This document shows positions 1-4,687 of a stretch of 9,151 nucleotides of DNA, in pieces. A program made the translations under genes and the position numbers. Source of the stretch: Acidobacteriota bacterium. Its GTDB lineage: Bacteria > Acidobacteriota > Blastocatellia > Pyrinomonadales > Pyrinomonadaceae. The notes beneath the pieces are model-generated. The model did not search any database and had not been told where the DNA came from. It worked only from the letters and a program-made list of their open reading frames with translations. The stretch lies in contig JAKOSS010000319.1 in assembly GCA_029777145.1 (NCBI GenBank), positions 1 to 9,151 of the forward strand, in the 5' to 3' direction. The first letter of the stretch is position 1, and the number at the start of each line of letters is the position of its first letter.

Positions 1-423
1 AGGAATTACGTCTTAATTGTTTTGATTTCGATCGCGGCGATCGCCGGTGCATGTACGGGCACCAGCGCGCCTTCGAATTCAGGTCCGAATGCGAATACGT
101 CGTCGAACGTCCCGCCTGAATTCCAGGGGACGCCGCTCGCGCCCGACGGGAAGACGACACCGGGAATCCCGGAGGCGAACAAGGCCAACATGTCGAACAT
201 GCCGAAGGGCGAAACGCCGACTCCGGGAATTCCCGATCCGGCGAATATCAGCAAGCCGGTTCCGAAAGGCGCCACGCCGACGCCCGGAATCCCGGACGAG
301 AAAACTCTCAAAGAACAGATGAACCGCGTCATCAAGGACGCGAACGTCGTCAACCGACCGGTAAACTCCGCTGTTCAGAAGATCGAACGGGGAGTCAAAA
401 GCGTGAGAAAGAACGTTCCGTGA
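1..423 (+). CDS. Putative proline-rich lipoprotein (5' end outside window)
   Basis: The reading frame is open from base 1 to the TGA at 421-423, so 140 codons are visible and the true start probably lies just upstream. The visible N-terminus is a hydrophobic run (YVLIVLISIAAIAGA) followed by Cys at codon 18. That looks like a lipoprotein signal peptide, although the lipobox (AGA before Cys) is a weak match to the LxGC-type consensus. After the Cys comes a Ser/Asn/Thr/Pro-rich linker. Then come three copies of a PKGxTPTPGIPD-like unit (142-174, 202-237, 262-297) spaced about 20 residues apart, and a basic, probably helical C-terminus. I do not recognise the family. If lipidated it would be an envelope-anchored protein with a flexible spacer. 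An internal TTG at 22 could serve as a start but would shorten the signal peptide. The gene converges on recA. Confidence 0.65.
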   Translation, partial: RNYVLIVLISIAAIAGACTGTSAPSNSGPNANTSSNVPPEFQGTPLAPDGKTTPGIPEANKANMSNMPKGETPTPGIPDPANISKPVPKGATPTPGIPDEKTLKEQMNRVIKDANVVNRPVNSAVQKIERGVKSVRKNVP

Positions 424-490
424 TTTGCGATTTTCGATTTGCGATCTGCGATTGTCAACCAATCGCAAATCGCAAATTGAAAATTGAAAA
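424..490. repeat. 67-nt near-perfect hairpin between convergent genes
   Basis: Bases 424-453 pair with 461-490 around a 7-nt loop (454-460, GTCAACC). Of 30 positions, 26 are Watson-Crick, 2 are G-T and 2 are mismatched. The arms are made of tandem GCGATT/GCAAAT and TTTTC-like words. The hairpin starts on the base after the stop of the lipoprotein gene and ends 5 bases before the stop of recA. It could stop transcription or protect 3' ends from both sides, but the stem is AT-rich and no U-tract follows it on either strand. An intergenic palindromic repeat family is therefore as likely as a bidirectional terminator. Confidence 0.8.
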
Positions 491-495
491 TCTCA

Positions 496-1527
496 CTAGT
501 CTCCCGCCGCTGCCGCCGCTTTGATGATCCCGAGCTTGACCTTCACATCGTGCTCGATCCGGTCGTAAACCTCCGAATTTTCCTTCAGCATCGATTTTAC
601 GTTCTCGCGGCCCTGGCCGAGGCGTTCGCCGCTGTATGAGAACCACGCGCCGCTCTTTTCGACGATCCCGTTCGTGACCGCCAGATCGAGCAGATCGCCT
701 TCGCGCGAGATCCCCTCGCCGTACATGATGTCGAACTCGCATTCATGGAACGGCGGCGCAACCTTGTTCTTCACGATCTTGACCTTCGTGCGGTTGCCGA
801 CGATCTTGTCCGCGTCCTTGATCGCCCCGATGCGGCGGATGTCGATGCGGACCGACGCGTAGAATTTGAGCGCCTTGCCGCCGGTCGTCGTCTCGGGTGA
901 GCCGAAAAAGACGCCGATCTTGTCGCGGAGTTGGTTGATGAAGATGAAGCAGGTGTTCGTGCTCGAGATCGTGCTCGTCAGTTTTCTGAGCGCCTGAGAC
1001 ATGAGCCGCGCCTGCAGTCCCATGTGCGAGTCGCCCATTTCGCCGTCGATCTCAGCGCGCGGAACGAGCGCCGCGACCGAGTCGACGACGATGACGTCGA
1101 TCGACGCCGAGCGGACGAGCGTTTCGGCAATGTCGAGCGCCTGTTCGCCGGAATCGGGCTGCGAGATCAGAAGATCGTCGATATTCACGCCGAGCTTTTC
1201 GGCATATTCCGGATCGAGCGCGTGCTCGGCATCGATATAGGCCGCGACGCCGCCGCGCTTTTGGGCCTGCGCGACGACCTGCAGCGCAAGCGTCGTTTTA
1301 CCCGAGCTTTCAGGCCCGAAAACCTCGATGATGCGGCCGCGGGGAAAACCGCCGACGCCGACCGCCGCGTCCAGGCTGAGGCAATTGGTGGAGATCGCCC
1401 CGACTTCCTCATGCGGGCGTTCGCCAAGGCGCATGATCGAGCCTTTTCCGAATTTCTTTTCAATATTCGCAAGCGCCGATTCGATCGCCTTGCCTTTGTT
1501 ATCAGTGCTCATAGCTGGTTGTGCCAT
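496..1527 (-). CDS. recA: Recombinase RecA
   Basis: The 343-residue product matches the usual RecA length. RecA forms ATP-dependent filaments on single-stranded DNA in the cytoplasm, drives homologous strand exchange and, where an SOS response exists, triggers LexA self-cleavage. Visible motifs are Walker [10 protein letters not shown] (71-79), Walker B VIVVD (145-149), the [20 protein letters not shown] segment with loop L1 (163-182), NQLR (198-201), loop L2 with [13 protein letters not shown] (207-219), and the family signature ALKFYASVR (219-227). The C-terminus is short and Ala-rich (AAAAAGD), without the long acidic tail of E. coli RecA. The ATG at 1527 is chosen because it gives the family N-terminus, and AAGGAGAAAG (minus strand, 1536-1545) lies 12 nt upstream. 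The frame stays open to 1680 but the extra residues are unlike RecA. The gene appears monocistronic, with its own promoter at 1575-1603 and a hairpin after the stop. Confidence 0.98.
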   Translation of the reverse strand: MAQPAMSTDNKGKAIESALANIEKKFGKGSIMRLGERPHEEVGAISTNCLSLDAAVGVGGFPRGRIIEVFGPESSGKTTLALQVVAQAQKRGGVAAYIDAEHALDPEYAEKLGVNIDDLLISQPDSGEQALDIAETLVRSASIDVIVVDSVAALVPRAEIDGEMGDSHMGLQARLMSQALRKLTSTISSTNTCFIFINQLRDKIGVFFGSPETTTGGKALKFYASVRIDIRRIGAIKDADKIVGNRTKVKIVKNKVAPPFHECEFDIMYGEGISREGDLLDLAVTNGIVEKSGAWFSYSGERLGQGRENVKSMLKENSEVYDRIEHDVKVKLGIIKAAAAAGD

Positions 1528-1574
1528 CCTTGTAACTTTCTCCTTTTTGCTGATTTCCCCAAGAAACGAAGGTG

Positions 1575-1603
1575 AGTGTAACACAAAAAGGGGCGTTTGT
1601 GAA
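1575..1603 (-). promoter_or_regulatory. Candidate sigma70-type recA promoter
   Basis: On the minus strand, TTCACA (1603-1598, 5/6 to the -35 consensus) is followed after exactly 17 nt by TACACT (1580-1575, 4/6 to the -10 consensus). This predicts a start near 1568 and a leader of about 40 nt holding the AAGGAG site. The motif TGTGAAA (plus-strand reading) occurs at 1598-1604, over the -35, and again at 1617-1623, 19 nt apart. A small inverted repeat, ATGC-TGTT-GCAT (1604-1615), sits between them. These could be operator sites. I see no match to the E. coli (CTGT-N8-ACAG) or Bacillus (GAAC-N4-GTTC) LexA box. Confidence 0.55.
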
Positions 1604-1682
1604 ATGCTGTTGCATGTGTGAAACGATAATTTTTCGTCAGATTCTCGCCAGGGTAAAAACATCGTCGCCGTCCTTCTCACGA

Positions 1683-1762
1683 TCCCCGAACCAGAGTCCC
1701 GGCCGGTTGCGTGAATTGGCCGGGACCCATACGCGGTTCGTGGTCCCGAGGTGAGTCGGGGA
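1683..1762. repeat. Nested and competing inverted repeats upstream of recA
   Basis: An outer 7-bp stem (TCCCCGA 1683-1689 with TCGGGGA 1756-1762) encloses a perfect 9-bp hairpin (GTCCCGGCC 1696-1704 with GGCCGGGAC 1718-1726, 13-nt loop). The right arm of that hairpin can instead pair with GGTCCCG at 1742-1748 (CGGGACC at 1721-1727, 14-nt loop), so two exclusive folds are possible. On the minus strand a TAGAAT hexamer (1770-1765) lies directly upstream. The 80-nt span between closing 7-bp stems superficially resembles a tRNA, but no proper T-arm or anticodon arm can be drawn. It may be a structured RNA, an attenuator-like element or an intergenic repeat. Function unknown. Confidence 0.5.
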
Positions 1763-1961
1763 GAATTCTAAGATCACCGGCAGGGAAAATAACTTAAGCG
1801 AGATTAATTGTTCTAAATCAATCCAGTCCAAAACGTGAAAATTGAGTTCGCAAAGACGGGCAGCAGCGCGCCGTTCTTATAGTTCTTGGACAGCTCGGAA
1901 CGATCCCGCCCGGTTCGTCGGAATGTCGTCATGATTCCAAGTGACTTCTTTTTGATTGAGT

Positions 1962-2040
1962 TTTGCGCCCTTGCGCCTTGGCGGGAACACATCGCCTGGC
2001 TGTTCCCGGAATGTTTCCCGCAAGGGCGCCAAGACGCAAA
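1962..2040. repeat. Large degenerate palindrome of the TTTGCG...CGGGAA kind
   Basis: The arm at 1962-1987 (starting TTTGCGCCC, ending GGCGGGAA) is the inverse of 2015-2040 (starting TTCCCGCAAGG, ending ACGCAAA), with 21 Watson-Crick pairs, one G-T and four mismatches over 26 positions. The loop region contains a competing perfect 7-bp stem (GGGAACA 1983-1989 with TGTTCCC 2001-2007). The word content (GCG, TTGCG, TTGG) resembles degenerate intergenic repeat families known from many bacterial genomes. It probably is a non-coding dispersed repeat. Confidence 0.65.
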
Positions 2041-2379
2041 GTCAGGTTCGACGAACATCGCGTGGATTGGTTGCGAATTGCGTGCATTCGGCCGATCCGA
2101 GTCAAGCAATCCGCTCGTGACGAATCGAAAGCCAGACGGTTAGGACAGCATCGGTTCGAAATTAATGCTGACCTGCCGATTTCCCCGAGTTTGTTGGAGC
2201 GGAAGAATTGTCTGAAGAGGCCGCATTTCGGCTGGCCGACGCTCTGATCGCGTGAACGGGGGATGTCGTTCCATAAAGCACGGAGTCACGGAGTCTCTGG
2301 GGAGCGAAGCGGACGGTCAATCATTCCGGCGGATGGCCGCGTCTTTTGCCGTTCCGCGCGACCGGGACTTCGGCCCGAC

Positions 2380-2421
2380 AAAAACAAAAGATCCGGGAAG
2401 GCACGAAGCCATTCCCGGATC
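2380..2421 (-). terminator. Strong rho-independent terminator of the TPR gene
   Basis: A perfect 10-bp stem, GATCCGGGAA (2390-2399) with TTCCCGGATC (2412-2421), can be extended by GGC/GCC past one bulged A to leave a 5-nt loop. Read on the minus strand it is followed at once by TTTTGTTTTT (2389-2380), the expected U-rich tail. It starts 21 nt after the stop of the minus-strand TPR gene, so that transcript should end here rather than run on toward recA. Confidence 0.9.
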
Positions 2422-2442
2422 CATCGGGGGCAGGGACGGGAG

Positions 2443-4029
2443 TTACTGTTCGAGTTGCGCGGCGCGGATCTCGTCCGCCTGCGCGAGCGCCGCGTTGCCG
2501 TTCGCTTTGTAGATCAGAGCCCGCACCCGATACAGGTTCGGGATCCGCGGATCGAGCTGAATTCCGCGATTGCAGTCGGCAAGTGCCGCGTCAAGGTTCT
2601 TGAGATTGATCAGTACCACCGCACGGTTGAGGTAGGCGAAGGCGAAATCGGGCTTGAGTTGAATCGCCTTGTCGAAGTCAGGCTTCGCCTTTTTCCATTC
2701 GTTGAGTTTCACGTTCGCGGTTCCCCGGTTGAAGTAGAATGCCGGTTCGTCGGGAGCAAGCGTGATCCCCGCCTCAAAATCCTTCATCGCGCCCTTGATG
2801 TCGTTCAGATAGTTGAGCGACAACGCACCGCGCGAAAGATAATAGGAGGATTCGTTCGGATCGAGCTTGATCAGCTCGGTGTAGTAATCGGCCGCGAGCT
2901 TGTATTTGCCGGCCTTTTCAGCTTCCGCCGCAGCCTGCCGGAATTCGCCTTTGGTCACCGGAGTCGGTTCATTGTTCTGCTTCGCGGCCGCATTTACCTG
3001 TTCGAGCGACGTGTTGTCGACCGGTTTCTGTGCCGTATTCGTATTTGCGGGCGCCGACTCGCCGCGGATGACCCGCATCTTCTCGACAAACATGTCCGCG
3101 TACAGGTTCAGCATTTCACGCGCGGCGCTTAAGTAACGCTCGCGCTTCGAATAGATCACGAGGGGCGTGAAAACAAATTTCGCGTCGCCCATCAGCTGCC
3201 GGGTCTTGAGCGACGCCTTCGACGCATCCTCGTACGGCTTTTCAGCAAAGAGGCGCCGCGCCGCGATCGGCAACGCGCTGCGGAACTGATCGAAATTGTT
3301 CTTGCGGTCGATCATGAAGATGTAGCTGTCGGGAACATTCATCATCGCCCCGATCGCGTAGTTTGCCGTGTACTTGCCGTTGTCCCACAGCCAGCCGTCG
3401 CGGTCCTGCCGGAAACCGGATTTGAGTTCGATCGACGTGAAATCGAGCACGACGTCGAAGGTCGCCAGATCACCGCCGGTGGATTCGGCCGAATTCGCCA
3501 TCTTTTTGATCTTCCCGAAGCCGAGCAACTCGGTCGTCGCGAACGGTTTCCAGCGGACCATCACCGGACCGTCGTAGGCCGTGAACGAGAGCCACGCCTG
3601 ACCGTTCTTGCCGTCGTAGTCGTTCAGCTGCTTGTCTTCCTGCGCCTTTACGCGATCGGCATAGTATTCGGTCGCCTTGACCTCGTCGTAGGTTCCGGCA
3701 TCGATCCCGGCGGACTTCAGTTTGGTCCGCAGGATCCCGTAGAATTCGTCGGTCAGGTTCTGCAGATCCTGCTGCGTGACGTCGCTGTCGAGATAGACCG
3801 TCACTTCGGCACTGCTCCCGCTTTTCGCCGAAGATTTCGATGTGATCAGCTTGTAATGCACGCGGACCTGGCCGAGCGAGATCTTCGTCGTGTTCTTGGA
3901 AACCTTCGGCTTCCCGAAGGTGCCGGCCTTGACGTAGCTGAACGTATCGTCGGCGACTTTCGACAAGTTCTGCGCCGAGACCGAAAATACGGCCGAAATC
4001 ACGGCGATCGTGGACAACAGGAATTTCAT
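2443..4029 (-). CDS. Secreted TPR-repeat protein of unknown function
   Basis: The product has 528 residues. A signal peptide is visible at 1-20 (MKFLLSTIAVISAVFSVSAQ, likely cut after SAQ or nearby), so it should act outside the cytoplasm, probably in the periplasm. Residues 21 to about 320 form a domain I do not recognise, rich in beta-type stretches (for example KISLGQVRVHYKLI at 49-62 and FDVVLDFTSIEL at 191-202). A polar low-complexity linker follows at about 322-358. The C-terminal part, about 360-527, holds four TPR units with typical spacing (EAEKAGKYKLAADYYTELIKLDPN, then three more ending LAPDEP, LKPDFA, LDPRIP) and a partial fifth. TPRs mediate protein-protein contacts. The ATG at 4029 is supported by GGGAG (minus strand, 4045-4041) 11 nt upstream and by the signal peptide. 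It is divergent from the sigma/kinase operon across 100 bp and ends in its own terminator. A link to that pathway is only suggested by position. Confidence 0.9.
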   Translation of the reverse strand: MKFLLSTIAVISAVFSVSAQNLSKVADDTFSYVKAGTFGKPKVSKNTTKISLGQVRVHYKLITSKSSAKSGSSAEVTVYLDSDVTQQDLQNLTDEFYGILRTKLKSAGIDAGTYDEVKATEYYADRVKAQEDKQLNDYDGKNGQAWLSFTAYDGPVMVRWKPFATTELLGFGKIKKMANSAESTGGDLATFDVVLDFTSIELKSGFRQDRDGWLWDNGKYTANYAIGAMMNVPDSYIFMIDRKNNFDQFRSALPIAARRLFAEKPYEDASKASLKTRQLMGDAKFVFTPLVIYSKRERYLSAAREMLNLYADMFVEKMRVIRGESAPANTNTAQKPVDNTSLEQVNAAAKQNNEPTPVTKGEFRQAAAEAEKAGKYKLAADYYTELIKLDPNESSYYLSRGALSLNYLNDIKGAMKDFEAGITLAPDEPAFYFNRGTANVKLNEWKKAKPDFDKAIQLKPDFAFAYLNRAVVLINLKNLDAALADCNRGIQLDPRIPNLYRVRALIYKANGNAALAQADEIRAAQLEQ

Positions 4030-4088
4030 AAACAGTTTTTCTCCCGAATAAATCGCAACAAAATTCGAATCCGAGGCTCAGGCGGGGA

Positions 4089-4114
4089 GAATTTTTCACG
4101 AAATTCGGTAGAAT
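4089..4114 (+). promoter_or_regulatory. Candidate promoter/operator of the sigma-kinase operon
   Basis: TAGAAT (4109-4114, 5/6 to the -10 consensus) ends 15 nt before the sigma ATG. I find no good -35 at 16-18 nt. Instead an inverted repeat GAATTT-TTCACG-AAATTC (4089-4094 and 4101-4106) sits just upstream, where a regulator could bind. The predicted start would give a leader of only about 9 nt, too short for a Shine-Dalgarno, and none is visible. Confidence 0.4.
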
Positions 4115-4129
4115 CGTTCTCGCCAGCCA

Positions 4130-4687
4130 ATGCAAGATACCGGACCGATCACCGAACTTCTGAATCAGGCAAGCAAGGGCAACCGGGATGCCCTCGATGA
4201 ATTGCTGCCGATCGTTTACGACGAGCTGCGGCGGGTTGCGGCCGGCAAACTCGCGTCCGAACGATCGGACCACACGCTGCAGCCGACGGCGCTCGTGAAC
4301 GAGGCGTATCTCGTGATGATCAACCAACATTCGGTCGACTGGCGGAACCGCGTTCATTTTTTCGCGATCGCGTCTGAGGTCATGCGCCGGATCCTCGTCA
4401 ATCACGCCGTCGCGAGGCGGGCCCAGAAACGCGGGAGCGGCGAAACGTTGGTCGCGATCGACGACGCGGCGTCGTTTCCGAACCCGAGCGGGATCGATCT
4501 CGGGATCCTCGACGATGCGCTGTCGCGGCTGGCAAAAATGGACGAGGAACAGGCGAAGATCGTCGAACTCAAGTTCTTCGGGGGACTGACAAACGAGGAG
4601 GTCGCGGAATACATGGGAACGTCGGTCTCAACAATCAAACGCGAATGGGCGTCGGCGCGCGCGTGGCTGCTGACACAGCTTTCCTGA
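4130..4687 (+). CDS. ECF-family RNA polymerase sigma factor, kinase-linked type
   Basis: The 185-residue product has the two-domain layout of an ECF sigma factor. Region 2 spans about 16-98 (DALDELLPIVYDELRR, then ALVNEAYLVM, then HFFAIASEVMRRILVNHAVARRAQKR). A linker follows, then a region 4 helix-turn-helix at about 131-182 (VELKFFGGLTNEEVAEYMG and STIKREWASARAWL). The sequence style fits the ECF subfamily common in Acidobacteriota and Planctomycetes and encoded beside Ser/Thr kinases (ECF43 type). It should direct RNA polymerase to a set of target promoters. Where ordinary ECF factors have an acidic DAED-like motif before LVQE, this one has QPTA before LVNE (51-58). That places Thr53 at the usual Glu and leaves no acidic residue. 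No anti-sigma factor gene is adjacent. The ATG at 4130 is the first start after an in-frame TAG at 4109. The stop overlaps the kinase start as TGATG. Confidence 0.93.
   Translation: MQDTGPITELLNQASKGNRDALDELLPIVYDELRRVAAGKLASERSDHTLQPTALVNEAYLVMINQHSVDWRNRVHFFAIASEVMRRILVNHAVARRAQKRGSGETLVAIDDAASFPNPSGIDLGILDDALSRLAKMDEEQAKIVELKFFGGLTNEEVAEYMGTSVSTIKREWASARAWLLTQLS

Larger units (their letters stand above)
1604..2379. other. Long gene-poor spacer upstream of recA
   Basis: This stretch of nearly 800 bp separates the recA promoter from the terminator of the next minus-strand gene. It holds the recA operator-like repeats, the nested inverted repeats at 1683-1762, the palindrome at 1962-2040, and a tandem 8-mer CACGGAGT at 2279-2286 and 2287-2294. 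Open frames of 60-98 codons exist on both strands, for example 1637-1831 and 1813-2109 on the minus strand. None shows a domain, a convincing ribosome site or a signal peptide, and the 98-codon frame runs through the palindrome. The distal part of the 64-codon minus-strand frame (about 1640-1765) does have GC-rich third positions, so a decayed or small gene there cannot be excluded. Confidence 0.5.

Noticed and set aside
424..490. CRISPR-like or standard rho-independent terminator reading of the GCGATT repeats
   Set aside because: There is one palindrome, not spaced direct repeats with unique spacers, and no U-tract follows the stem on either strand.
931..1575. 214-codon plus-strand frame
   Set aside because: Antisense to recA. 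Composition is Arg/Asp-rich and without any family resemblance.
1683..1762. Possible tRNA, because 7-bp stems close an 80-nt span
   Set aside because: On neither strand can a 5-bp T-arm with a TTCRA-type loop and a 5-bp anticodon arm be drawn in the right places. No CCA follows.
1813..2109. 98-codon minus-strand open frame upstream of recA
   Set aside because: It runs through the 1962-2040 palindrome, shows no domain, signal peptide or ribosome site, and has competing frames on the other strand. More likely non-coding repeat sequence.
2263..3132. 289-codon plus-strand frame
   Set aside because: It is the antisense shadow of the TPR gene, whose signal peptide, TPR repeats, ribosome site and terminator all support the minus strand.
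3470..4405. 311-codon minus-strand frame
   Set aside because: It overlaps both the TPR gene in another frame and the sigma gene antisense. The Arg-rich, low-complexity product is typical of a shadow frame.
4645..4686. Upstream ATG for the kinase at 4645
   Set aside because: It would overlap the sigma gene by 43 bp and adds residues unlike the usual N-terminus. The TGATG junction at 4685-4689 gives a natural start.
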